Positions 9,515 to 18,876 of a stretch of 64,000 bases of DNA are shown one piece after another. Position numbers and translations under genes: made by a program. The notes beneath the pieces are model-generated. The model saw only the letters and a program-made list of their open reading frames with translations, was not told where the DNA came from and made no database searches. The stretch is from Amphibacillus marinus (GTDB lineage: Bacteria > Bacillota > Bacilli > Bacillales > Amphibacillaceae), in NCBI RefSeq assembly GCF_900110345.1, contig NZ_FODJ01000003.1, forward strand, positions 62,001 to 126,000, written 5' to 3'. The stretch's first letter is position 1. Every line of letters begins with the position of its first letter.

Positions 9515-11194
9515 CTATAAGCTAATCTCATCTTTACCAGACACCTTCATAAACAATAACAATGATAGGACGGTAAAGATCATTAAAATCGTTGATAGGG
9601 CTGCCGCAATGCCGTAATTACCGCGAATAACTTCAGTGTAGATTGCAACGGTAACTGTTCTGGTGTTGACGGTATACAGCAGGATTGAAGTTGATAATTC
9701 AGAAATCATGGTGATCCAACTAAGGATTGCACCAGCGATAATACCAGGCATCATCATCGGAACCGTAATCTTAAAGAACGTATTCAGCTTGCTACTCCCT
9801 AAGCTTTGTGCTGCTTCTTCAATGGATGGTGAGATCTGATGAAGAGAGGCAACTGACGACCGGATCGTATAAGGTAAGCGCCGGACAGCAAAGGAAATCA
9901 CTAAAATCATTGTCGTTCCCGTGATTGATAACATCCCGGTCCCACCAATACCGGTGTTGTATGATGTTAAATAAGCGATCCCTAAAACGGTACCTGGAAC
10001 AATGTAAGGGATCATACTCAAGCTATCGATGGTTGATGTCACCGCATTACGTCTCCGAACAGCTAAATAAGATATGAAGACAGCGAATAAGACAACCAAA
10101 ATGATTGCAAAAAAGGGAATTCTTAATGTGTTAAAGATGGAATTACCCATTCGTGAAAATGCTGCACGATAGCTATTTAAAGAGTATCCAGATTGAAAGA
10201 CCATCCCACTTGTATTTTGGAATGAGGTATAGACAAGGTAGAGCTGCGGCAGCACTGCTGTTAACACAATCCCGTAGCTTGCTAGATAAACGAGTACCTT
10301 CTTAATACCAGAAACTTTCTTTGTTCGAACAGGATGTAGTGCATTCATTGAAAACGCAAAGCGTAAAGATACAATTTGTTGCAACATGAAAATCGACAGT
10401 GCAATCACGATAGCAATAACTGCTAAGGCTGAGGCAAAGGCAGCATCACCACCAACCTCACTAATAAATTCAGTATAAATTAATACTGGGAAAGTACGAT
10501 AACCTTCACCAATTAACATCGGCGTACCAAAGTCAGAGAATGCCCGCATAAAGACAAGCAATGCACCAGCTAATACAGTAGGCATTAGTAGTGGAAGAAC
10601 AACCTTGAAGAAGCGGCTGATCCCTGTGACCCCCATGCCTTCTGCTGCCTCGAGAATCGATTGATCAATACTTTTAAATGCACCGTTAACATAAAGAAAG
10701 ATTAACGGGAATAGCTGCAAGGTGAATACAAGCACAATGCCTGAAAAACCATAAATATCAGGCATTTGCACGCCGAGAATGTTACTTAAGAAGCTCGTGA
10801 TTACACCGCTTCTACCGAGTAAGAGAATCCAAGAGTAGGCACCGATAAACGGTGCTGACATTGAAGCAATAATAATTAATATTCTTAGAAATTTCTTCCC
10901 TTTAAAATCAAACATCGCAAATAAATAAGCGAGTAATATCCCAATAATTAAAGCAAAAATAGTTGCAGTGATCGAAACTTTGAAACTATTAAACAACGTA
11001 TTTGAATAATAACTCATGGAAAAGAATTTAGAAAATTGCTCAAGCGAGAAGCCTAACTCACTCGTATAAAACGATTGCTTTAAGATATTCCCTACCGGGT
11101 AGACAAGAAAGAGCAGGTAGCATACTAGAATGACTAAGCCAGCAATACCCCAAATATCTAACCGAAACCGTCTCGTGTTTTTGGTTTGTTTCAT
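9515..11194 (-). CDS. ABC transporter permease, fused two-module (FbpB/AfuB class)
   Basis: The 559-residue protein has about twelve membrane helices in two homologous halves. Each half carries an EAA cytoplasmic loop that contacts the ATPase: EAAEGMGVTGISRFFKVVLP near residue 180 and EEAAQSLGSSKLNTFFKITV near residue 460. This fused architecture is typical of the Fe(III)/hexose-phosphate/phosphonate class of importers. It overlaps the stop of the ATPase gene by one base, forming the end of a binding protein-ATPase-permease operon. The substrate is discussed under the binding protein. Confidence 0.9.
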   Translation of the reverse strand: MKQTKNTRRFRLDIWGIAGLVILVCYLLFLVYPVGNILKQSFYTSELGFSLEQFSKFFSMSYYSNTLFNSFKVSITATIFALIIGILLAYLFAMFDFKGKKFLRILIIIASMSAPFIGAYSWILLLGRSGVITSFLSNILGVQMPDIYGFSGIVLVFTLQLFPLIFLYVNGAFKSIDQSILEAAEGMGVTGISRFFKVVLPLLMPTVLAGALLVFMRAFSDFGTPMLIGEGYRTFPVLIYTEFISEVGGDAAFASALAVIAIVIALSIFMLQQIVSLRFAFSMNALHPVRTKKVSGIKKVLVYLASYGIVLTAVLPQLYLVYTSFQNTSGMVFQSGYSLNSYRAAFSRMGNSIFNTLRIPFFAIILVVLFAVFISYLAVRRRNAVTSTIDSLSMIPYIVPGTVLGIAYLTSYNTGIGGTGMLSITGTTMILVISFAVRRLPYTIRSSVASLHQISPSIEEAAQSLGSSKLNTFFKITVPMMMPGIIAGAILSWITMISELSTSILLYTVNTRTVTVAIYTEVIRGNYGIAAALSTILMIFTVLSLLLFMKVSGKDEISL

Positions 11195-12288
11195 TACTTC
11201 ACCTCCGAAAGGTTAGTTAACCCGTCGGTACAATAGACATTAATCTTATTCGTATTAACCGTTAAGTGAACACGATCGCCAACAATTAAGTCCTCATCAA
11301 AGCTTGATTCTTCTGTAACCTGGATATGATGTTTATCTGTTAAAGCCACAACGTATTCGGTGTTCAGCCCAAGATAGACACTATCCTCAATTCTAACTTC
11401 AAATGTATCTACTGAAGCGGCATCCTCAACCCGAATAAAGTCTTCTGGTCGAATACTAATTCGGACTTGTTGATCGTCAAGATGGTTTAATCTTGGATAG
11501 GGCACGATGAAACCGTTTTGTAGCTGAAGTTCAGCAAGCCCTTGTTCGTTATGCTTGAGCTCAGCATTAAGCATGTTGGTTCGCCCAATAAAGGACGCAA
11601 CGAACTCATTAGCTGGGCGATGGTATAATGATTTAGGTGAACCGACTTGCTGGACAATACCATCCTTCATAACGGCAATTTGATCAGAGATAGCCATTGC
11701 TTCCTCCTGATCATGGGTCACGTAAACAGTGGTGATGCCAACTTCTCTTTGAATTTCACGGATAGCCTGTCTCATATCGACTCTTAGCTTTGCGTCTAAA
11801 TTACTTAACGGCTCATCCATTAATAAAACGTCGGGGTTAATCGCTAATGCGCGAGCCAAGGCAACACGTTGTTGCTGCCCACCACTTAATTGTTCTGGCT
11901 TACGATCCATAAACTTTTCCATCTGTATGAGTTTTAAATACTTCTCAGCCCGTTCTCTAACTACTCCTTTGTCAAGCTTACGCTGTTTTAAACCAAACTC
12001 GACATTCTCACGTACAGTAAGGTGTGGGAAAATCGCATAGTTTTGGAAAACCATCCCGATATTCCGTTTGCTGGGCTCTGAATCATTAATGCGCTTCTCG
12101 CCAAAGTAGAAATCGCCACCTTCGATTGAGTTAAACCCGGCAATCATTCTTAAAAGTGTTGTTTTACCACAGCCGGAGGGGCCAAGTAACGTGAATAATG
12201 ACCCCTCTTTGATGGTAATGTTTAAATCCGGTATGACAACTGCATCACCAAAAACTTTTTTTGCGTGTTCTATTTTTATCTGTGTCAT
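11194..12288 (-). CDS. ABC transporter ATP-binding protein (FbpC/PotA class)
   Basis: The 364-residue subunit has a Walker A motif GPSGCGKTT, a signature LSGGQQQRVALARAL and a Walker B motif LLMDEPLSNLDAK, followed by a switch His in VYVTHDQEEAMA. A TOBE-type beta domain occupies about residues 240-360. This long form with a TOBE domain belongs to the CUT1/ferric/polyamine importers. It lies between the binding protein (17 bases away) and the permease (1-base overlap). Confidence 0.92.
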   Translation of the reverse strand: MTQIKIEHAKKVFGDAVVIPDLNITIKEGSLFTLLGPSGCGKTTLLRMIAGFNSIEGGDFYFGEKRINDSEPSKRNIGMVFQNYAIFPHLTVRENVEFGLKQRKLDKGVVRERAEKYLKLIQMEKFMDRKPEQLSGGQQQRVALARALAINPDVLLMDEPLSNLDAKLRVDMRQAIREIQREVGITTVYVTHDQEEAMAISDQIAVMKDGIVQQVGSPKSLYHRPANEFVASFIGRTNMLNAELKHNEQGLAELQLQNGFIVPYPRLNHLDDQQVRISIRPEDFIRVEDAASVDTFEVRIEDSVYLGLNTEYVVALTDKHHIQVTEESSFDEDLIVGDRVHLTVNTNKINVYCTDGLTNLSEVK

Positions 12289-12305
12289 AGCAATCTGCCC
12301 CCTTA

Positions 12306-13331
12306 TTAATTCGATTGAATCTGAACAAAGATTTCATTGTAACGGTCAACAATATCTTGTCGATTTTCTGAGACAAAATCCATGTCTTCATCTAATGCAT
12401 TGATATCGGCAAATGGCTTCATTACATCATTCGTTTCGACATCTTCACGAACGGGACGGTTTGTAGTTGTTGTTGATAGGACATTTTGAATCTCTTGTGA
12501 AATAATAAAGTCGATAAATTTCTCGGCATACTCTTGATTATTGGCACCTTTAATAATGGCTGCGTTTGCTGGAAGGAATACCACGCCTTCTTCAGGATAG
12601 ATAAGTTCAACATTAGCCCCATCTTCAATTAATTTAGCAACAGGGTCTTCATAAGATAGCCCAACCGCCATTTCGCCATCAGCTACTGCGCGATAGACAT
12701 TACTGGAGCTTGAGCTAATTTTGCCATCAATGTTGGTATACAATTCTTCTACATAGTTCCAAGCCTCATCTGATTCGTAACCACCTTTAGCTAGTAGCAT
12801 GTTTGTTAATTGTGCAAATGCACTAGATGAGTTGGCTGGGTCGCCAGATGAAATCTTGCCTTGTAACTCTGGATTTAGTAAGTCTTCATAGCTATTAATT
12901 TCAATATCACCCAGAATATCGCGATTTGCTACCAATACACTACCATCTAGGGTATAAGGCGTATAAAATCCTGTCGAATTACGGTATGAATCGATAACAT
13001 TACCATCCTCTGATGATACATACTCCTCAAATAAATCAGTATGCATGGAAAACTGTGTATAGCCACCACCGAAAACAATATCTGCTACAGGAGAGTCTTT
13101 CTCACTTTCTAATTTGGCGAATAACTCACCTGTTCCTGCTTGAATAAGGTCCACTTGAATATCGTATTTCTCTTCAAATGCTGGGATAGTGGCGTTAATT
13201 AACCCCTCTGAGTTAGGTGAATAGATCACTAATCGATCAGCGCTGCCTTCCTCATTTGCACATCCGACTAGTAAAGTAATTAACCCAATAAATGCAATTG
13301 CCAGTAATAATTGTTTTCTTAACGCTTTCAT
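12306..13331 (-). CDS. Substrate-binding lipoprotein, AfuA/FbpA-like
   Basis: The 341-residue lipoprotein has the lipobox LLVGC (Cys24). The fold signature LVIYSPNSEGLINATIPAFEEKYDIQV is that of ferric-type (class II) binding proteins. The ligand segment reads GDPANSSSAFAQL. There is no adjacent tyrosine pair of the kind that binds ferric ion in FbpA; the region has GLSYEDP instead. AfuA members of this class are known to bind hexose phosphates. With a YesM/YesN-type system upstream and a cre-like box in the promoter, an organic (sugar or sugar phosphate) ligand is more likely than iron. That is inference. Confidence 0.85.
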   Translation of the reverse strand: MKALRKQLLLAIAFIGLITLLVGCANEEGSADRLVIYSPNSEGLINATIPAFEEKYDIQVDLIQAGTGELFAKLESEKDSPVADIVFGGGYTQFSMHTDLFEEYVSSEDGNVIDSYRNSTGFYTPYTLDGSVLVANRDILGDIEINSYEDLLNPELQGKISSGDPANSSSAFAQLTNMLLAKGGYESDEAWNYVEELYTNIDGKISSSSSNVYRAVADGEMAVGLSYEDPVAKLIEDGANVELIYPEEGVVFLPANAAIIKGANNQEYAEKFIDFIISQEIQNVLSTTTTNRPVREDVETNDVMKPFADINALDEDMDFVSENRQDIVDRYNEIFVQIQSN

Positions 13332-13362
13332 AATTTTCTCCCCTTTATCTTGTGATACCTTG

Positions 13363-13388
13363 ATTATACTTAATTGAATGCGTTTTCA
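13363..13388 (-). promoter_or_regulatory. Promoter and cre-like box upstream of the AfuA-like operon
   Basis: On the minus strand a perfect TATAAT -10 (13363-13368) lies about 30 bases before the start codon. There is no good -35, as expected of an activated promoter. Bases 13375-13388 (TGAATGCGTTTTCA) match the cre consensus at 13 of 14 positions and lie in the spacer, a position suited to CcpA repression. Confidence 0.55.
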
Positions 13389-13420
13389 TATCCGAAAATC
13401 GCCCAATAAAGGGGAATATC

Positions 13421-14188
13421 CTATAGTTTTTCGAGAAAGTCTTTGGTGCTCATTCCGATATACTTTTTGAATACTTTGTTGTAGTATTTGTATTCACTAA
13501 ATCCGCAGTCTTCAGCGATCTCGTAAACCTTTTTTTCCCCTTTTAAGATAAATTCAATGGATTTTCGAATCCGATAACGGTTTAAATAGTCATTAAAAGT
13601 CGTATGCACTTCTTTTTTAAAGCGGTCGTGAAGTAAGGCTGAGCTATAGCCAATCGCTTTTGAGACATCATCAAAGACGAATTTCTCACTATAGTGATCC
13701 CGGATGAATTGAATCATTTCATTAACAACTTCATCATGTACTTGATGTCGTTTCACCTCATTGGCTTGAAGTTCATCTAGTGCTTCTTGAGAGTATGACA
13801 ATTGCTTAATAATCTTTAGTTGCTGTGCTTGCAAAATAGCGCGTTCTAATGCTTCGTAGAGCTCACGTTCATTAATCGGTTTGACAATAAATTCAGTAAC
13901 ACCAAATTTAATCGCTTTTTGTGCATTCGAAAATTCATTGTAGCTAGATAAAATAATGGTACAGTAGCTGTAATCAAGCGTTTCCTCTAGCATGTCAAAG
14001 GCATTTTTGATTGGCATATTAATATCGGTTAGGACGATATCAGGTTCGAGCTCTTTAATTAGCTTAGTTCCTTCCTCACCATCGCGTGCTTCGCCGACCA
14101 CCAGACAATTATATTTCTCATAATCTAAGCCATAGACGAGACGCTTACGAATCAGCGCTTCATCTTCTACAATGATTACTTTATACAT
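13421..14188 (-). CDS. YesN-type response regulator with AraC DNA-binding domain
   Basis: The 255-residue protein has a receiver domain at residues 1-120 with the acidic pair ED in IIVEDE, the phosphoacceptor Asp55 in IVLTDINMP and a conserved Lys in EFIVKPI. An AraC-type double helix-turn-helix occupies about residues 155-255 (CGFSEYKYYNKVFKKYIGMS). It is the partner of the overlapping kinase and probably activates the ABC operon 90 bases downstream. The ATG at 14188 has an AGAGG site 8-9 bases upstream and overlaps the kinase stop by 8 bases. Confidence 0.9.
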   Translation of the reverse strand: MYKVIIVEDEALIRKRLVYGLDYEKYNCLVVGEARDGEEGTKLIKELEPDIVLTDINMPIKNAFDMLEETLDYSYCTIILSSYNEFSNAQKAIKFGVTEFIVKPINERELYEALERAILQAQQLKIIKQLSYSQEALDELQANEVKRHQVHDEVVNEMIQFIRDHYSEKFVFDDVSKAIGYSSALLHDRFKKEVHTTFNDYLNRYRIRKSIEFILKGEKKVYEIAEDCGFSEYKYYNKVFKKYIGMSTKDFLEKL

Positions 14189-15809
14189 AGTGGCCACCTC
14201 TCATTCTTATTTCTATTATCGTGCACCGACACTTCGTTTTGACCACAAAACGAGCATGTTCATACATTAATGATAAGCGTTGCTTTGTATTAATGAGTCC
14301 ATGATGCTGGTCAGGCTTAGTTGTAGTGGTTAACATTGTATTCAACTGAGTCGCTTGGTCACTTGATAGGTTTCCGCCATTATCGATCACGCGAATTATA
14401 ATATCACCATGGCTTCCCCTATGAATGGCTATAAGCATCTTTAAGTCACGTCGAAACTTGAAGCCATATTTTAAGCTATTCTCAATTAACGGTAACAGTA
14501 GCAACTTAGGCACGCGTAAGTTTTTAAGATCGTGGTCAATTTTAAATTTATAGGTGAAATCTTCATAGCGAATTTGATTTACGATTAAATAATTCTCTAT
14601 ATAGACCAGATCATCCTGTAAAGGCAAGTCGACCCTTTTTTCGCTAATACTATAGCGCAGGATGTCGTTCATCCGTGTTAGTAATTCTTCCGCTAAACTG
14701 GTATCAACATAAATAGCTGACCGAATAGTCTCTAACGTATTCGCGAGAAAATGGGGATGGAACTGCGCTTCTAGTTTCCGACGCTCTGATTCCAAATTCA
14801 ATTCGCTGAGCTTAATATTACGATCATGGGCACTTTGTAATTCGGCAAGCACCTTGTTAATATTCTCTGCCAGTGTTTCAAATTCATCCTCGGTTTTAAT
14901 TGAGATACGATGGCTAGGGCTCTTACTCACTTGCATTAATTGATCGTAAAGCAAATAAAGGGAATGGCCCATTTTTGTAGAGGCTTTTTTTGAAAAAATA
15001 TATGTCTGTAAAGAAATAAAAAGGGATAGGATGGCAAGGACAATTAAACTTGTGAAGAAAACCCCTGCATAGCTCTGATTGCTTACATATGCTGTAATCG
15101 TTATGTTTGAAAAGGGTCGTGTCTCCTTATGATTTATGTCATTATTTAAATTTAGTTTTCCCGTCGTCGTGTGAACGATACTAGTTGAGCTTGCAGACAG
15201 AACATTATCGTACTGATCATAGATGACATAATTGGTAGAAGTGTCCTCCCTTAACAATTGAAATTCTCTGCCATCAATAACGGAGACAGCGTAGCCAATG
15301 ATAGCTTGGTCAATAATTGGCAGGACATATAGTAAGTAGGTAGATTGATTTGATTGATAAACTCTTAGTGCGCCTGTTTCCTGAAGTGGCGCTTCATTAT
15401 CAATAACGATGCTTAGAAAATGAAAAAGGGCATAGTCTGTTTCAAAGATTGGGTTGGTATGTAACACTAACGCTAACGCTTCATCAAAAACTAACAGATC
15501 ACTTTTCATCTGTTGCCGGGCATTAAAGCTGTAGAACGAGCTAAACACATTTCTTGAATCAGATTCTCCAGTTAGAAAACGGATGAACACATCCTTGGAA
15601 ACGGCGTAGAGCTCCTGCTGATTGGTGGTTATGACATGCTTTAAGCTACTGCTATAGTGATCTAGGGTATTATTAAGGCGGTAATTTCTCATATTATAAT
15701 TAAAAAAACTGACCGTGATAATGGTAATGATAATCATCAGCGTAATAATCTTAAATGAAAACTTTAAGATGTCTACTCTAATTTTTGCCTCGAATCTTTT
15801 TAACTTCAT
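14181..15809 (-). CDS. YesM/LytS-type sensor histidine kinase
   Basis: The 542-residue kinase has a first membrane helix near residues 14-38 and an extracellular sensor region to about residue 235. A second helix near residues 240-262 is followed by a HAMP-like linker. The His_kinase motif is EAQFHPHFLANTLETIRSAI. The ATP-binding domain carries LLLPLIENSLKYGF and VIDNGGN. This family senses carbohydrates or other small molecules outside the cell. The ATG at 15809 is chosen because GAGGGAG precedes it by about 5 bases; a GTG 18 bases upstream would bury that site. It is the first gene of the minus-strand locus. Confidence 0.9.
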   Translation of the reverse strand: MKLKRFEAKIRVDILKFSFKIITLMIIITIITVSFFNYNMRNYRLNNTLDHYSSSLKHVITTNQQELYAVSKDVFIRFLTGESDSRNVFSSFYSFNARQQMKSDLLVFDEALALVLHTNPIFETDYALFHFLSIVIDNEAPLQETGALRVYQSNQSTYLLYVLPIIDQAIIGYAVSVIDGREFQLLREDTSTNYVIYDQYDNVLSASSTSIVHTTTGKLNLNNDINHKETRPFSNITITAYVSNQSYAGVFFTSLIVLAILSLFISLQTYIFSKKASTKMGHSLYLLYDQLMQVSKSPSHRISIKTEDEFETLAENINKVLAELQSAHDRNIKLSELNLESERRKLEAQFHPHFLANTLETIRSAIYVDTSLAEELLTRMNDILRYSISEKRVDLPLQDDLVYIENYLIVNQIRYEDFTYKFKIDHDLKNLRVPKLLLLPLIENSLKYGFKFRRDLKMLIAIHRGSHGDIIIRVIDNGGNLSSDQATQLNTMLTTTTKPDQHHGLINTKQRLSLMYEHARFVVKTKCRCTIIEIRMRGGHYV

Positions 15810-15994
15810 TCTGCTCCCTCTCTTCACTTCCTGCTACTTTAACTCAACAGGTTAAATGATTGCTCTTATTCTATCTGAACAATTAGTTAAAAAGCAATAC
15901 GCTTTAACGATTCTGTACTAGAATAATGTAGCTTTAAGCTCCTCCTCATCCTTTAGACCTTAAAAAATTCCAGACTATGATAAAAAAACACCAG

Positions 15995-16032
15995 TGAATC
16001 CGCTTACACAGATTCTGACTAGCCCATATACT
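15995..16032 (+). promoter_or_regulatory. cre box and -10 element upstream of chvE
   Basis: TGAATCCGCTTACA (15995-16008) matches the CcpA cre consensus TGWAANCGNTNWCA at 13 of 14 positions, including the central CG. A TATACT -10 lies at 16027-16032. The cre box covers the -35 region, the classic arrangement for catabolite repression. Confidence 0.7.
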
Positions 16033-16073
16033 TAGAGTGCAAGTTAAATTAAGCCATTGAGAGGGGTTATACA

Positions 16074-17249
16074 ATGTTTAGAAAAGGGAAAGCATTATGG
16101 TTTTTAATGGTGGCAGGATTATTTGCACTTTTATTAGTAGGGTGTACAAATGATACGAGCAGTGAGCCGAATGAAACTGGAGACGATCAGACAGAAGAAA
16201 CCGATACAGCCGAAGAGACAACGGGATCAGGGGAGATAAATGTAGGAATCGTATTACCAACGCGTGATGAACCACGCTGGGTACAGGATGAGCAACGTTT
16301 CAAGGATGCCTTGGCTGGCTCAAGCTATACAACTGAAATTCTGTTTAGTCAAGGATCTTCAGCTAACGAATTACAAAATGTTGAAACCTTAATTAGTAGA
16401 GGAATTGATGTCCTTATTATTAGTCCACATGATGGTGATGCAGCAGGTGCAGCAGCACAAGCAGCAGCAGCAGAGGGCGTAACTGTTATTGCCTATGACC
16501 GCTTAATTACCAGCACAGATGCAGTTGATTACTATGTAACATTTGATAGCTTTGCTGTTGGTGAAGCGCAAGGACAATACTTAATTGATCATGCAGAAGG
16601 CACAGGTGTGCCACTTTACCTTTATGCCGGTGCATCATCAGATAACAATGCCTTTTTATTCTTTGAAGGTGCATGGTCTGTTCTACAGCCTAAAATTGCT
16701 GATGGTACATTTGTAATCGCTAACTCAAGTGAAGCAGAAGCGCTATCAGCTAATGCAGAGCTATCACGCGATGAAATGGGTCGTATTCTTGGTCAGGTAA
16801 CAACAAACTGGGATCCAAACGAAGCAATTAACAAAGCTCAAACACATTTAACAGCAGCTGGCGATGATCTAAAAGGTGATGTTGCCATTTTAGCACCAAA
16901 CGATGGCACTGCGCGTTCAATTGCTGATGTGTTTGCAACTGATAGTGATATTACCAGCTTTGTGGTAACAGGTCAGGATGCAGAGATGGCGTCTATTCAA
17001 TATATTATTGATGGCCAGCAATCAATGACAGTCTTCAAAGATGTTCGTCGTTTAGTTGAAGATGCAATGGGGATGGCAGTCACGATCTTAGACGGCGATA
17101 CTCCAGAAACGACAGGTGCCTATGATAACGGAGCAAAAGAGGTAGCCGCCTTACAATCAGAGGTTATCGTTGTTGATCAAGCTAATGTAGAAGCTGAGCT
17201 AATTGGCTCTGGCTACTATGAAGCAAGTGACTTTACTGGCTTAGAATAA
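16074..17249 (+). CDS. chvE: Multiple-monosaccharide-binding lipoprotein (ChvE/XylF-like)
   Basis: The 391-residue lipoprotein has the lipobox LLVGC followed by an acidic linker (residues about 25-55). The mature domain has the ChvE/XylF pattern: VGIVLPTRDEPRWVQDEQRF, then VTVIAYDRLI, YYVTFDSFAVGEAQGQYL, and VVTGQDAEMASIQYI with the sugar-stacking DAE. ChvE-type receptors bind several pyranoses such as xylose, arabinose, galactose and glucose. It is the first gene of a chvE-gguA-gguB operon. A hairpin after it probably lowers expression of the membrane genes relative to the receptor. The exact sugar cannot be read. Confidence 0.87.
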   Translation: MFRKGKALWFLMVAGLFALLLVGCTNDTSSEPNETGDDQTEETDTAEETTGSGEINVGIVLPTRDEPRWVQDEQRFKDALAGSSYTTEILFSQGSSANELQNVETLISRGIDVLIISPHDGDAAGAAAQAAAAEGVTVIAYDRLITSTDAVDYYVTFDSFAVGEAQGQYLIDHAEGTGVPLYLYAGASSDNNAFLFFEGAWSVLQPKIADGTFVIANSSEAEALSANAELSRDEMGRILGQVTTNWDPNEAINKAQTHLTAAGDDLKGDVAILAPNDGTARSIADVFATDSDITSFVVTGQDAEMASIQYIIDGQQSMTVFKDVRRLVEDAMGMAVTILDGDTPETTGAYDNGAKEVAALQSEVIVVDQANVEAELIGSGYYEASDFTGLE

Positions 17250-17278
17250 TTTAGAAATAATTAAAAAGAAGTAAGCGT

Positions 17279-17326
17279 GAAATAGCGATAGTCTGCTATC
17301 GCTATTTCAGCCTTTACTTGTTTTTT
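17279..17326 (+). terminator. Intercistronic terminator/attenuator between receptor and ATPase genes
   Basis: A 13-base perfect stem, GAAATAGCGATAG with CTATCGCTATTTC, has the loop TCTG. An outer AAGTAA/TTTACTT pairing and six T follow. It lies 18 bases before the ATPase start. Confidence 0.85.
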
Positions 17327-17343
17327 ATGAAGGTGGGATGATA

Positions 17344-18864
17344 ATGGCTAATAACATTCTTGAAATGCACAGTATAACAAAGACTTTTCCAGGCGTAAAA
17401 GCATTAAGTGATGTGAATTTCAAGGTAGAAGAAGGTGAAATTCACTGTTTAATTGGTGAAAATGGTGCTGGCAAATCAACGCTTATGAAGGTGTTAAGTG
17501 GCGTTTATCCATATGGCGAATATGAAGGTGACATTGTTTATCAAGGCAAGGTACAACAATTTAATAAAATTAGTGACAGTGTTGAGGTAGGCATAGCAAT
17601 TATTTATCAAGAGCTAGCCTTATTTCCAGATTTATCTGTTTATGAAAACATTTATATTGGCAATGAAGTTAAAAAAGGCTCAGTCATTAATTGGAATCAG
17701 ACAATCGTGAAAGCAAAAGCTATGCTCAACAAGGTGAATCTGAAAGTAAACCCAGAAGTATTGATTAAGGATCTTGGCGTTGGAAAACAACAATTGGTTG
17801 AGATAGCCAAAGCATTAAGTAAGGATGTTAAGCTCCTTATTTTAGATGAGCCAACTGCGGCATTAAATGAAGATGATAGTGAGAACTTACTTGAATTGAT
17901 TAAACAACTGAAGAAGCAAGGCATCAGCTGCATTATGATCTCACATAAGCTTAAAGAGGTCGTGGCAATTGCGGATAAAGCAACTGTTCTTCGTGATGGT
18001 CAAACAATTTGTACGCTCGATGCTAACAAAGGTGAAATAAACGAACGAACCATTATTAAGCATATGGTTGGTCGTGAAATAAATGATATCTATCCGAAGC
18101 GTCCAGAGAAAAAAATCGGTGATACCGTTTTGGAGCTTGTCAATTGGTCCGCTTATGATAGCCAGTTAGGCCGTGATGTTGTTAAAGAAGCAAGTCTAAC
18201 ACTGCGTAAAGGTGAAATTATTGGCTTGGCAGGATTAATGGGCTCGGGGCGGACAGAGCTAGCGCTTAGTATTTTTGGTAATCCAAAAAATTACAAGCTA
18301 AGAGGGGACCTTGCTTTAAACGGTCAACCTAGAAAATTTAAGCATACCAGTGAAGCAATTAAAGCAGGAATAGCTTATGTCACCGAGGATCGCAAGGGCA
18401 ATGGTCTCTTTCTGTTGCAAAACATCACCAATAATGTCTCAGCAGCAAAGCTATCAGGAATTTCTAACAATGGCATTATTAATGATAATGAGGAAATTAA
18501 AGTTGCCGAGTATTACAAGGAATCCCTTCATATTAAAGCCTCCTCAATTGAACAGCATGTCGGCAAACTAAGTGGTGGTAACCAGCAAAAGGTCTCACTT
18601 GGTAAATGGTTGTTTGTCGGACCAAACATTCTAATTTTAGATGAGCCGACCAGAGGGATTGATGTCGGTGCTAAATTTGAAATTTATTCAGTTATGAATA
18701 AGCTTATTGAACAAGGGCTAAGCATTATTATGATTTCCTCAGAACTTGGAGAAGTGCTTGGTATGAGTGACCGTGTTTATGTCATGGCTGAAGGAAGGAT
18801 TAAAGGTGAGCTAGCAGCAGCGGAAGCGGATCAAGAAAAAATAATGGAGCTGGCCACACAATAG
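17344..18864 (+). CDS. gguA: Monosaccharide ABC transporter ATP-binding protein (GguA/MmsA/XylG-like)
   Basis: The 506-residue protein has two ABC modules in tandem. The first has Walker A GENGAGKST and Walker B LLILDEPTAALN with a shortened signature VGKQQLVEIAKAL. The second has a variant P-loop GLMGSGRTEL, the signature LSGGNQQKVSLGKWL and Walker B ILILDEPTRGIDVG. This asymmetric pattern is normal for RbsA/XylG-class sugar importers. The ATG at 17344 follows AGGTGG by about 7 bases; the ATG at 17338 is too close. The permease follows after 12 bases. Confidence 0.93.
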   Translation: MANNILEMHSITKTFPGVKALSDVNFKVEEGEIHCLIGENGAGKSTLMKVLSGVYPYGEYEGDIVYQGKVQQFNKISDSVEVGIAIIYQELALFPDLSVYENIYIGNEVKKGSVINWNQTIVKAKAMLNKVNLKVNPEVLIKDLGVGKQQLVEIAKALSKDVKLLILDEPTAALNEDDSENLLELIKQLKKQGISCIMISHKLKEVVAIADKATVLRDGQTICTLDANKGEINERTIIKHMVGREINDIYPKRPEKKIGDTVLELVNWSAYDSQLGRDVVKEASLTLRKGEIIGLAGLMGSGRTELALSIFGNPKNYKLRGDLALNGQPRKFKHTSEAIKAGIAYVTEDRKGNGLFLLQNITNNVSAAKLSGISNNGIINDNEEIKVAEYYKESLHIKASSIEQHVGKLSGGNQQKVSLGKWLFVGPNILILDEPTRGIDVGAKFEIYSVMNKLIEQGLSIIMISSELGEVLGMSDRVYVMAEGRIKGELAAAEADQEKIMELATQ

Positions 18865-18876
18865 GAGGGAGTAACA

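Noticed and set aside
12306-13331. Calling the binding protein an iron transporter
   Set aside because: No Fur box was noticed and no adjacent tyrosine pair is present; the regulatory context points to an organic ligand.
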